Assembly: GCA_001797035.1 (NCBI GenBank)
Contig: MGOE01000102.1
Location: 21,378-31,479, forward strand
DNA: 10,102 nt
Direction: 5' to 3'
Source of the DNA: Chloroflexi bacterium RBG_16_72_14
Lineage (GTDB): Bacteria; Chloroflexota; Limnocylindria; Limnocylindrales; CSP1-4
Shown here: piece after piece, positions 1 to 6,704 of the stretch
Numbering within the stretch: position 1 is the stretch's first letter
Layout of the letters: each line of letters starts with the position of its first letter
Translations under genes and position numbers: made by a program
Notes under the pieces: model-generated
The model's database searches: none
Told to the model about the DNA's origin: nothing
What the model saw: the letters and a program-made list of their open reading frames with translations, nothing else

Positions 1-179
1 AGCGCGAGTTCGTGGACCTGCGGATCGAGGGCTGGCTCCGGGAGCTGCCGGATGCGCTGGCGCGCGGCCTGCGCCGCGAGTGGTCCGTCCTTCGCGAGCT
101 CGACCGGTCGGAGCTCACGCTCCGTGCCATCGAGCAGCTGATCACGCTCGAGCAGCTCCGGGGAAGCCGGGGAGCCTAG
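1..179 (+). CDS. 3' end of an unrecognised gene (C-terminal 58 residues)
   Basis: The reading frame beginning at base 3 is open from the window edge to a TAG at 177-179 and gives 58 residues starting REFVDLRIEGWLRELPDAL. The composition is that of a real soluble protein: helical heptad-like spacing of Leu with many Arg and Glu, and G/C-rich third positions. It ends in a short Gly/Ser/Arg tail. No catalytic or binding motif is visible and I do not recognise the family. The fragment lacks its start and most of its body, so function cannot be judged. It is convergent with the exported-protein gene that ends at 240, leaving 60 bp between the two stops. The other frames through this stretch give Gly/Ala/Arg-rich shadow translations. 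Confidence 0.6.
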   Translation, partial: REFVDLRIEGWLRELPDALARGLRREWSVLRELDRSELTLRAIEQLITLEQLRGSRGA

Positions 180-239
180 CCTTCAGCCCGATCCGTCGGC
201 GTGCGGCGGGGCGCTGGGACGCCGGGCCGCGGGCGGCGC
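180..239. other. Convergent intergenic region with a GC hairpin
   Basis: These 60 bases separate two stop codons facing each other. The inverted repeat CGCCG (220-224) / CGGCG (234-238) with a 9-nt loop could form a weak hairpin between the convergent genes. There is no T-tract on either strand, so a classical intrinsic terminator is not shown. Short GC repeats of this size also arise by chance at this base composition. Confidence 0.2.
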
Positions 240-731
240 TCAGTCGCCCGGCAGGAACACCACCGTGTCGATGATCGTGCCCGCGTGGGTCGGCTCCACG
301 ACCGTGCCGCGCGACTGGTATCCCTCGAGCGCCCCGAACCCGTGGGCCAGGTACGTGCCCTCCCAGATGTACGGGCCGCCGGGCGTGAAGTGCGCGACCA
401 GCCGGCCGTTCCATCCCCCGTCGATCCCCGTCAGCACGAGGTGTCCGGTCGCGGTGACGACGCCCTCGCCGGTGACCAGGTCCAGGTTGACGCTCACGGT
501 CGCGTGGTTGATCCCCGTGCACAGCACGTCGCCGACGTCGCGATAGTCCGCGGTCCGGTTCCGGCTGTGGTACACGAGATCCTCGTCCACCCATTCCCGG
601 CCGCCCGTCCACTCGGTCAGCATCGTCTCCACACAGCTGACCGGGATCCGTGTCGTCGTGGCCAGGGCCGTTGGCGCGGCGATCCCTGCGGCGATGACGC
701 CCGCGGCGACCAGCGCCAGCCAGCGCTTCAT
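240..731 (-). CDS. Small exported protein with signal peptide, function unknown
   Basis: The gene encodes 163 aa. Residues 1-24 form a textbook Sec signal peptide: Lys-Arg at 2-3, a hydrophobic Ala/Val/Ile/Leu core, and an A-L-A motif at 22-24 that predicts cleavage before Thr25. The mature part of about 139 aa alternates short polar and hydrophobic stretches with many Gly, Thr and Val. It includes a GWNGRLVAHF-like strand and a GTYLAHGFG-like strand, suggesting a small all-beta, possibly barrel, fold. Two cysteines (33 and 71) could form one disulfide. No lipobox is present, so it is more likely secreted or cell-surface associated than a lipoprotein. The ATG start is preceded by GGGAGGA at a spacing of about 6 nt, which fixes it. 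It lies 116 bp downstream of recX on the same strand and appears unrelated to the recombination genes. No known family is recognised; the fold call is inference. Confidence 0.8.
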   Translation of the reverse strand: MKRWLALVAAGVIAAGIAAPTALATTTRIPVSCVETMLTEWTGGREWVDEDLVYHSRNRTADYRDVGDVLCTGINHATVSVNLDLVTGEGVVTATGHLVLTGIDGGWNGRLVAHFTPGGPYIWEGTYLAHGFGALEGYQSRGTVVEPTHAGTIIDTVVFLPGD

Positions 732-847
732 GACCCGTCCTCCCGGGACGCCTTGACGGACGCGCCGCCCACGGTTGCCGCCGGCGAAGCCGCGTCCGTG
801 TTGATGAGTCCGGTCGAGCCCCGTTCCTTCAACGGAGGCCGCGGCGA
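732..847 (-). other. Intergenic region between recX and the exported-protein gene
   Basis: This 116-bp gap probably holds the end of the recX transcript and the promoter of the exported-protein gene. An imperfect inverted repeat spans 818-839: GCC-CCGTT, a CCTTC loop, then AACGG-(A)-GGC. That gives 8 pairs with a one-base bulge, about 10 bp past the recX stop. There is no run of T, so its role as a terminator is only suggestive. I saw no convincing -10/-35 pair. Confidence 0.3.
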
Positions 848-1414
848 CTACGAGTCCTCGGCATCGTCGTCGCGGCTACCCTCGCCCACGCGTCGCGCCA
901 GCTCGGACGCGATCGCGGGGTCGAACCCGTGGCGCGCGAGCAGCGCATAGGCACGCTGCCGGCGCCGGCGCGGGTCTGCGACTCGCGTGAGCGCGGCCCG
1001 GTGCCCGGCCAGCAGGCGCTCCGCCGCCACGAGGTCGGGCTCGCCCTTGCCTTCGGCGCGATCCGCGAGCACGGCGTCCACGATCGCGCGGTCCACGCCC
1101 TTGAGCCCGAGCTCGCGGCGGAGCGCGTGCTCGCCCCGGGGATGCGCCCTGTCGCGCGACTCGACCCAGGCCCGCGCGAACGCCTCGTCGTCCAGGTACC
1201 GCAGCTCGGTGAGCCGCGCGATCGCGGCCTCGGCCAGGTCCGCCCGGAAGCCGGCCGACGCCAGGCGACGCCGCACCTCGGCGACCGCCCGCGGGCGCGC
1301 CTCGAGGAAGCGAGCGGCGAAGTCGACCACGTCGCCCAGGTCCTCGACGGCCGCCCGCCGCTCCCGCCGCTCGGCGTACGTGGGCTTGCGTGGCCGTCGC
1401 GGGGTGGCCGCCAT
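848..1414 (-). CDS. recX: RecX family regulatory protein
   Basis: RecX binds RecA filaments and modulates their assembly and activity. The product is 188 aa, within the usual bacterial range. Residues 71-88 carry the family hallmark, an LRYLDDEAFARAWVESR-type segment, and residues 150-170 repeat the RecX three-helix pattern (RRRQRAYALLARHGFDPAIA). The first 25 residues are Arg-rich and probably disordered. The C-terminus ends in an acidic tail (RDDDAEDS). The gene starts 10 nt after the recA stop and shows no good ribosome binding site in that gap, so it probably relies on translational coupling to recA. The recA-recX order is one of the most conserved bacterial gene pairs, which supports the identification. 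TAG stop at 848-850; ATG at 1412-1414. Confidence 0.93.
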   Translation of the reverse strand: MAATPRRPRKPTYAERRERRAAVEDLGDVVDFAARFLEARPRAVAEVRRRLASAGFRADLAEAAIARLTELRYLDDEAFARAWVESRDRAHPRGEHALRRELGLKGVDRAIVDAVLADRAEGKGEPDLVAAERLLAGHRAALTRVADPRRRRQRAYALLARHGFDPAIASELARRVGEGSRDDDAEDS

Positions 1415-1424
1415 CGGCGAGGGC

Positions 1425-2492
<1,068 letters not shown>

Positions 2493-2531
2493 CCTGTCCT
2501 CGCTCCTGGCGGCTTCTGCCGACCCGACGGA

Positions 2532-2549
2532 GCGGGACCCGGTCCCCGC
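2532..2549 (-). other. GC hairpin in the orf54-recA spacer
   Basis: The inverted repeat GC-GGGAC / GTCCC-(C)-GC, with a 3-nt loop and a one-base bulge, lies about 40 nt upstream of the recA start. It could cause partial termination or be an RNA processing site. There is no T-tract, and in sequence this GC-rich a 7-pair stem may be chance. Confidence 0.2.
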
Positions 2550-2561
2550 CCGCCCGGCGCG

Positions 2562-2726
2562 TCAGCCCTCGCCGGACTCCTGTTCGTCCCAGCGGGGCTT
2601 GCGCTGCTTCCGGATGACCTCCACCTGCTGGGGAGCCTCGGAAAGGGGCGCGAGGTGCGGCTGGGCGGACGATTTGTCCTTGGGCTTCTTCTTGACTTCC
2701 TTGTGGGGGCGATCCCGTGAACCCAT
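2562..2726 (-). CDS. Small Lys-rich protein (54 aa) between tgt and recA
   Basis: This short gene runs from ATG (2724-2726) to TGA (2562-2564). Its start is well supported: GTGGAGG lies 6 nt before the ATG, the best Shine-Dalgarno match in the window. The frame stays open further upstream, to 2792, but that extension overlaps tgt and lacks a better site. The protein begins MGSRDRPHKEVKKKPKDK, a strongly basic and probably disordered N-terminus. A middle Ser/Ala/Pro stretch and a QVEVIRKQRKPRW segment follow, then an acidic end (DEQESGEG). No transmembrane segment, cysteine or catalytic motif is visible. The charge pattern suggests RNA, DNA or ribosome contact, but this is inference. It lies 40 bp after tgt and 69 bp before recA, so it is probably on the same transcript. 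I have an unverified impression that similar short basic proteins occur in other high-GC bacteria. Confidence 0.7.
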   Translation of the reverse strand: MGSRDRPHKEVKKKPKDKSSAQPHLAPLSEAPQQVEVIRKQRKPRWDEQESGEG

Positions 2727-2766
2727 TTCGCGCCTCCACGCTCGATGGACTGTACCGACACGGACT

Positions 2767-3954
2767 TCACGCGGGCTTCGCGGCGACTTCACCGCGACTC
2801 ATCCGGATCGCGCGTTGGCGCATCTCCGGCAGCTCGACGGGGAAGGTACCGGCGCGCAGCGCGGCGCGGATCCTGTGCATGAAGTCTAGGGTGAAGGTCA
2901 GGTTGTGACAAGTCGCCAACCGGTACGCGAGCATCTCCCGCGCCCGGAACAGGTGACTCAGGTAGGCCCTCGAGAACCGGGTGCACAGGGGGCACGGACA
3001 GCCGTCCTGGACCGGTCCGGGGTCGTCGCGGAACCGCTCGTTGCGCAGGTTCAGCCGGCCGCCCGGGACCCACAGCTGGCCGTTGCGCGCGACGCGCGCC
3101 GGCAGCACGGAGTCGAACAGGTCGATCCCGCGGTGGACGGCCTCGAGCAGGTCCGCGGGCGACCCCAGCCCCATGAGGTACCGGGGTCGCGGATCCCCGT
3201 CGAGCAGCAGGACCGTCGCGTCCAGCGTTGCGTCCCGCTGGGCCGGCGTCTCGTCGCCGGCGAGGCCGCCGATGTTGATGCCGTCGAACGGCAGGCCCGC
3301 GATGTACGCGGCGGACTCCGCGCGGAGCTCCGGGTCCAGGCCCCCCTGCACGATGCCGAACAGCGCCTGGTCCCTCCGCGTGTGGGCGCGCAGCGAGCGC
3401 TCCGCCCAGCGGTGCGTCCGGCGCATGGCATCGACGACGACGTCCCGCGGCGAGCTGGGGAAGACCGGCTGGTCGAACGCGACGGCCACGTCCGGCCCGA
3501 GCGCCTCCTGGACCGCGATCGAGTGCTCCGGCGTGAACCGGTGCACCGAGCCGTCGAGGTGGCTCTTGAACGTCACGCCGTCCTCGTCCACGACGCGCAG
3601 GTCGCCCAGCGACACGACCTGGTAGCCGCCCGAATCGGTGAGGATCGGTCGGTCCCAGCCCATGAACCGGTGGAGGCCGCCCAGCCGCTCGATCCGCTCG
3701 TGGCCCGGCCGCAGGTACAGGTGGTAGGTGTTGGCGAGGAGGATCGTGGCGCCGGCCGCCTCGACCTCGAGCGGATCCAGCGCCTTGACCGTGGCGTTCG
3801 TGCCGACCGGCATGAACTGCGGCGTCTCGACCTCGCCGTGGGTCAGCGTCAGCCGGCCCAGCCGGGCGCGCGTGGACCCGTCCGCGGGCGGCGGGACGAG
3901 GATCTCGAAGCGGGCGGCGCCGGGCACGGTCAGCGTGCCGGGACGTCTTCCCAC
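2767..3954 (-). CDS. tgt: tRNA-guanine (queuine) transglycosylase
   Basis: Tgt exchanges guanine at position 34 of GUN-anticodon tRNAs for a 7-deazaguanine (preQ1 in most bacteria, queuine in eukaryotes). The product is 395 aa. It has the catalytic acid/base Asp107 in TDSGG (106-110), Asp161 in FDQP (160-163), Gln203 in GIVQGG, pocket residues GGLAGDE (229-235), and YLMGLG (259-264). The nucleophile is Asp281 in FDSVLPAR. Zinc ligands are Cys319, Cys321, Cys324 and His350, with the usual 26-residue spacing from the third Cys to His. By alignment from memory to the Zymomonas enzyme, Cys158 is replaced by Pro163 and Val233 by Gly233, while the bacterial Tyr106 is kept (Tyr112 region). The chosen start is GTG at 3952-3954, which overlaps the ruvB end by 25 bp and has no Shine-Dalgarno site. 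A second GTG at 3925-3927, just after the ruvB stop, is also possible. Either way translation is likely coupled to ruvB. Confidence 0.96.
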   Translation of the reverse strand: MGRRPGTLTVPGAARFEILVPPPADGSTRARLGRLTLTHGEVETPQFMPVGTNATVKALDPLEVEAAGATILLANTYHLYLRPGHERIERLGGLHRFMGWDRPILTDSGGYQVVSLGDLRVVDEDGVTFKSHLDGSVHRFTPEHSIAVQEALGPDVAVAFDQPVFPSSPRDVVVDAMRRTHRWAERSLRAHTRRDQALFGIVQGGLDPELRAESAAYIAGLPFDGINIGGLAGDETPAQRDATLDATVLLLDGDPRPRYLMGLGSPADLLEAVHRGIDLFDSVLPARVARNGQLWVPGGRLNLRNERFRDDPGPVQDGCPCPLCTRFSRAYLSHLFRAREMLAYRLATCHNLTFTLDFMHRIRAALRAGTFPVELPEMRQRAIRMSRGEVAAKPA

Positions 3955-5003
3955 AGCGCCGGCATGTCCGGCTCCGAGCGACGTGGGGCCGGGATCTCGT
4001 AGCCCAGCGACGCGAGGTGGGCGCGCGCGGCCTCGGTCGCGATCCGTCCCTGCGGGGTGCGGTCCAGGAACCCGAGCCGCAGCAGGAACGGCTCGTACAC
4101 GTCCTCGATGGTCTCGGACTCCTCGGCCAAGACGGCGGCCAGCGCCTGCACCCCGACCGGGCCCGACTGGAACTTCTGCACGATCGCGGCCAGCAGCTTG
4201 CGGTCCGTCGTGTCGAGGCCGAGCGAATCGATGTCCAGCACGGTCATCGCCTCGTCCACGGCCTGCACGTGCACGCGGCCGTCACCGTGCACCTCCGCGT
4301 GGTCCCGGACGCGGCGCAGGAGCCGGTTCACGATCCGCGGCGTGCCCCGCCCGCGGTCCGCGATCAACCGTGCGGCGTCGCCGTCGATCTCGACGCCCAG
4401 GATGCCCGCCGAGCGTCGGACGATGGCCGCCAGGTCGTCCTCAGCGTAGAAGTCGAGGCGGTACGTCATCCCGAACCGGTCGCGCAGCGGGCCGCTGATC
4501 CGGCCGGCGCGCGTGGTCGCCCCGACGACCGTGAACGGCTTGAGGCTCAGGCGCAGGCTGCGCGCGCTGGGCCCCTTGCCGATCATCACGTCCAGCGCGA
4601 AATCCTCCATCGCCGGGTAGAGGATCTCCTCCACCGCCCGGTTGAGCCGGTGGATCTCGTCGATGAACAGGACGTCCCGCTCGTCGAGCGCGGTCAGGAT
4701 CGCCGCCAGGTCCCCCGCCCGCTCCACCGCGGGCCCGCTCGTGTAGCGGACGTTGACGCCCAGCTCCCGGGCGATGATCGTCGCCAGCGTCGTCTTGCCC
4801 AGGCCGGGCGGGCCGTACAGCAGGACGTGGTCCGCCGCCTCTCCCCTTCCCTTCGCCGCCTGGAGCAGCACCGACAGGCTGGCCTTGACCTCGCGCTGCC
4901 CGATGTACTCGTCCAGCGTCCGCGGACGCAGCGAACCCTCCACGGCCAGCTCGCCGGGGTCCACCGCGCCGGCCGCCAGGAGGCTCAGGGCGTCGTCCGT
5001 CAT
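3930..5003 (-). CDS. ruvB: Holliday junction branch migration ATPase RuvB
   Basis: RuvB is the hexameric AAA+ motor that, with RuvA, drives branch migration of Holliday junctions. The 357-aa product has the family landmarks in order: LRPRTLDEYIGQ (25-36), Walker A GPPGLGKT (64-71), Walker B FIDEIHRL (113-120), sensor 1 GATTR (161-165), and the GPLRDRFG segment with the arginine finger at Arg174. Sensor 2 lies in GTPRIVNRLLRR (220-231). A C-terminal winged helix ends EPFLLRLGFLDRTPQGR (304-320). The last 20 residues form a variable tail. The frame is open back to 5354, but homology begins at the ATG at 5001-5003, which is chosen as the start. It has no good Shine-Dalgarno site; a TAGACT box lies 7 nt upstream, fitting a leaderless mRNA. 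The 3' end overlaps tgt. Confidence 0.98.
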   Translation of the reverse strand: MTDDALSLLAAGAVDPGELAVEGSLRPRTLDEYIGQREVKASLSVLLQAAKGRGEAADHVLLYGPPGLGKTTLATIIARELGVNVRYTSGPAVERAGDLAAILTALDERDVLFIDEIHRLNRAVEEILYPAMEDFALDVMIGKGPSARSLRLSLKPFTVVGATTRAGRISGPLRDRFGMTYRLDFYAEDDLAAIVRRSAGILGVEIDGDAARLIADRGRGTPRIVNRLLRRVRDHAEVHGDGRVHVQAVDEAMTVLDIDSLGLDTTDRKLLAAIVQKFQSGPVGVQALAAVLAEESETIEDVYEPFLLRLGFLDRTPQGRIATEAARAHLASLGYEIPAPRRSEPDMPALWEDVPAR

Positions 5004-5415
5004 CGGGCGGAGTCTAGCAGGTTGCGCACGCGTTTGGTACAGATGTTCGATGCGCCGACAGCGGCGAATCGGGGTGCGCGCCGTCGTGCGGCCGGGCGGG
5101 GACTCCCGGTCGCCCCATGCGCGCCCCAGAGTGTCGACGAGGGGTTCTCGGGTCCCCGACTCGACCGCGGAAGGGTCGATCCGGCGTCCGGGCGGAGACC
5201 CACAGGCCCCGGGCGGGCCGTCGGCCCGGCGGCGTGGCGACCTGCAGTCCCCGACGTGCGAGCTGCCGGCCGGCGCCGAATCGCACCCGCGGGGCGTCCA
5301 GGATGGCGGCGTCGAAACTGCTGCACTGCGCGCCGGCCGTTCAGGCGGAGACAAGGCGACGCCGTGAGACCATCCAGACCGGGAGGCCGCACACCGATAT
5401 GGATCCGGGACCCGC
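5004..5415. other. 412-bp stretch without a convincing gene between ruvA and ruvB
   Basis: No frame on either strand here looks like protein. The longest open frames give Arg/Pro/Gly/Ala-rich translations, and most run into ruvB or ruvA as antisense or extended frames. The ruvB frame itself is open back to 5354, but its 117 upstream residues are unlike any RuvB. Visible structure is limited: the hairpin CGGGCC-GTC-GGCCCG (5214-5228), a GGGG/CCCC stem near 5140-5157, a 9-bp direct repeat GGCGGAGAC (5191-5199 and 5344-5352), and the ruvB promoter box next to 5003. I found no tRNA arm, SRP Alu/tetraloop signature or CRISPR-like repeat. The stretch may be a long leader, a small RNA or decayed gene remains. 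Confidence 0.5.
5011..5016 (-). promoter_or_regulatory. Candidate leaderless promoter -10 box of ruvB
   Basis: On the minus strand TAGACT (TANNNT type) is followed by exactly 7 nt and then the ruvB ATG at 5003. With the usual 6-9 nt from a -10 box to the transcription start, the first transcribed base would be the A of the start codon. No good -35 hexamer is visible 16-18 nt further upstream. The absence of a Shine-Dalgarno sequence before this ATG fits leaderless initiation. Confidence 0.45.
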
Positions 5416-5428
5416 TCAGTCCCTGAGC
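5414..5428 (-). terminator. Hairpin over the ruvA stop codon, possible weak terminator
   Basis: GCTCAG (5414-5419), a 3-nt loop and CTGAGC (5423-5428) form a perfect 6-bp stem that includes the ruvA TGA. On the transcribed strand it is followed by GGGTCCCGGATCC and then ATATC, not a U-tract. It could slow or end the yebC-ruvC-ruvA transcript before the long gap. The evidence is only the stem and its position. Confidence 0.3.
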
Positions 5429-6009
5429 AGCGTCCGGAGCGCTGCCTTGACGCGCTCCTCCAGGCCGCTGTCGACCGCGGCGTCGGCGAGCGCCAGCCGC
5501 GACGCCTCGCGCGCCTCGCCCAGCGAGTAGCCCAGCGCCTGGAGCGCCGCTACCACCTCGCCCTCGGACGCGCTCGCGAACGCGGCCGCCGATCCTGCGG
5601 CCACGCCGGCGGCCGAGACCTTCTCCTTGAGCTCGAAGATGATCCGCTCTGCGAGCTTCTTGCCGATGCCCGGGATCGAGACCAGGACCGCCTGGTCCTG
5701 CTGGAGGATCGCGAGCTGGAGGTCCGCGGTCGGCCGCGAGCCCACGATCGCCAAGGCGACCTTCGGCCCCACGCCGGTCACGGTCAGGAGCAGGTTGAAG
5801 AACCCGAGCTCCTCGGGCGTGCGGAACCCGAACAGCGCCTGCTGGTCCTCGCGGACGAGGTGGTAGGTGTGGAGCTTGAGCGTCCCGCCCGCGCCCGCCG
5901 ACGCGAGCACCGACGGCGCCGCGAACACCCGGTACCCGATCCCGCCGACCTCGATGACGAGCGAATCGGCGGCGATCGCGCCGACGCGACCCTCGACCGA
6001 TGCGATCAC
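5416..6009 (-). CDS. ruvA: Holliday junction recognition protein RuvA
   Basis: RuvA tetramers clamp the four-way DNA junction and load RuvB rings on opposite arms. The 197-aa product is of normal length. Residues 1-62 are the OB-fold domain (MIASVEGRVGAI to ALFGF). Two helix-hairpin-helix motifs follow, TVTGVGPKVALAIV (76-89) and SIPGIGKKLAERIIFELKEK (111-130). A flexible Ala/Ser linker spans about 131-148, and the small RuvB-binding domain III is at about 149-197 (EVVAALQALGYSLGEAREA). The start is GTG (6007-6009), preceded by GGGGAGG at about 9 nt, a good ribosome binding site. It lies 23 bp after ruvC on the same strand, so cotranscription is likely. Unusually, ruvB does not follow directly; 412 bp intervene. 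Confidence 0.98.
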   Translation of the reverse strand: MIASVEGRVGAIAADSLVIEVGGIGYRVFAAPSVLASAGAGGTLKLHTYHLVREDQQALFGFRTPEELGFFNLLLTVTGVGPKVALAIVGSRPTADLQLAILQQDQAVLVSIPGIGKKLAERIIFELKEKVSAAGVAAGSAAAFASASEGEVVAALQALGYSLGEAREASRLALADAAVDSGLEERVKAALRTLLRD

Positions 6010-6032
6010 GGGCCGCTGCCTCCCCGGCCCGG

Positions 6033-6704
6033 CTAGCGCTTGCTGCCGGTGCGCGACGTCGGCGCGCCACTGCCCGACGCGGCGGCCCTGGCCTCGGCAG
6101 CGGCCCTGGCCTCGCGCGCGAGCGCCTCGCGCACCGAGCGCTCGTAGGGGGTCTCGCCGCGCACGATGGGTGCCACCGCCGACCGGTCCATCACGGGCGC
6201 CGTGGCACCGGCGCTGCCGGTGACGCGATCGCCGTCACGCTCGCTGTTCGCGATGCAGATCGCGGTGGCCAGCGCATCGGCGGTGTCGTCCGGCGTGGGG
6301 ACCTCGGGCAGCTGCAGGATCACGGTGACCATCCGGCCGACCTGGCCCTTCTCGGCGTTGCCGTATCCCGTGACCGCGACCTTGACCTCGTTGGGCGTCG
6401 CCTCGCGAACCGTGACGTCCGCCTGCGCGGCGGCGAGCAGCACCACGCCTCGGGCCTGTCCGACGGCGAATGCGGTCTGCGCGTTCCTCGAGAAGAACAG
6501 CCGCTCGACGGCGACGACGTCCGGCTTGTGCATCTCGATCAGCTCCGCGACGTGCGCGTGGATCGCGTGCAGCCGGTCCGGGAGCGACGAGTCGGGGCTG
6601 GTGGTGAGGCACCCGAAGTCCACGGCGCGCAGCCGCGAGCCGGTCCGTTCGACGACACCGTAGCCGAGCGCGGCGGTCCCGGGGTCGATCCCGAGGACGA
6701 TCAC
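6033..6704 (-). CDS. ruvC: Holliday junction endonuclease RuvC with extended C-terminus
   Basis: RuvC is the dimeric, metal-dependent resolvase that nicks Holliday junctions symmetrically. The catalytic acidic residues are all present: Asp7 in GIDPG, Glu67 in VVAVERLFF, and Asp140 and Asp143 in DDTADALA, as expected for the RNase H-like fold. The start is GTG at 6702-6704, overlapping the yebC TGA as GTGA, a 4-base overlap typical of coupled translation. The frame is open further upstream, to 7058, but homology begins at MIVLGIDPG. The product is 223 aa, about 50 longer than E. coli RuvC (173). The extra part, roughly residues 170-223, is Ala/Arg/Glu/Ser-rich with a probable charged helix at about 186-209, then a Gly/Ser/Thr tail ending in SKR. 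This extension is likely disordered or DNA-contacting. Confidence 0.97.
   Translation of the reverse strand: MIVLGIDPGTAALGYGVVERTGSRLRAVDFGCLTTSPDSSLPDRLHAIHAHVAELIEMHKPDVVAVERLFFSRNAQTAFAVGQARGVVLLAAAQADVTVREATPNEVKVAVTGYGNAEKGQVGRMVTVILQLPEVPTPDDTADALATAICIANSERDGDRVTGSAGATAPVMDRSAVAPIVRGETPYERSVREALAREARAAAEARAAASGSGAPTSRTGSKR

Noticed and set aside
80..274. 64-codon plus-strand frame at the left edge
   Set aside because: It overlaps the partial gene in another frame, is Arg/Ala/Pro-rich and shows no motif. The frame ending at 179 has better protein character.
821..835. CCGTT-CCTTC-AACGG as a CRISPR-like repeat unit
   Set aside because: It occurs once, with no repeated copies or spacers. 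It is listed only as a possible hairpin after recX.
2727..2766. LexA/SOS operator upstream of orf54-recA
   Set aside because: I searched by eye for CTGT-N8-ACAG and GAAC-N4-GTTC type palindromes. Only partial matches around CTGTACCGACACGG were found, below what I would call a site.
2905..4002. 365-codon plus-strand frame across tgt
   Set aside because: It is antisense to tgt and the ruvB end, with Arg/Gln/Asp/Val-rich shadow composition and no motif.
5138..5160. GGGG-TTCTCGGGT-CCCC stem in the gap as a tRNA T-arm
   Set aside because: The loop lacks TTCGANN, and no acceptor, D-arm or anticodon stem can be placed around it.
5004..5354. N-terminal extension of RuvB by 117 residues
   Set aside because: The extension is Arg/Pro/Ser-rich and unlike any RuvB. 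The ATG at 5001-5003 lies the expected distance before LRPRTLDEYIGQ.
5117..5530. Plus-strand frame through the ruvA-ruvB gap as a possible gene
   Set aside because: The translation is Arg/Pro/Ser-rich without hydrophobic core periodicity, has no ribosome binding site at its ATG, and runs antisense into ruvA.
5000..6070. 356-codon minus-strand frame covering ruvA and the ruvA-ruvB gap
   Set aside because: It is out of frame with ruvA and gives Arg/Gly/Ala-rich sequence throughout. It does not rescue the gap as coding.
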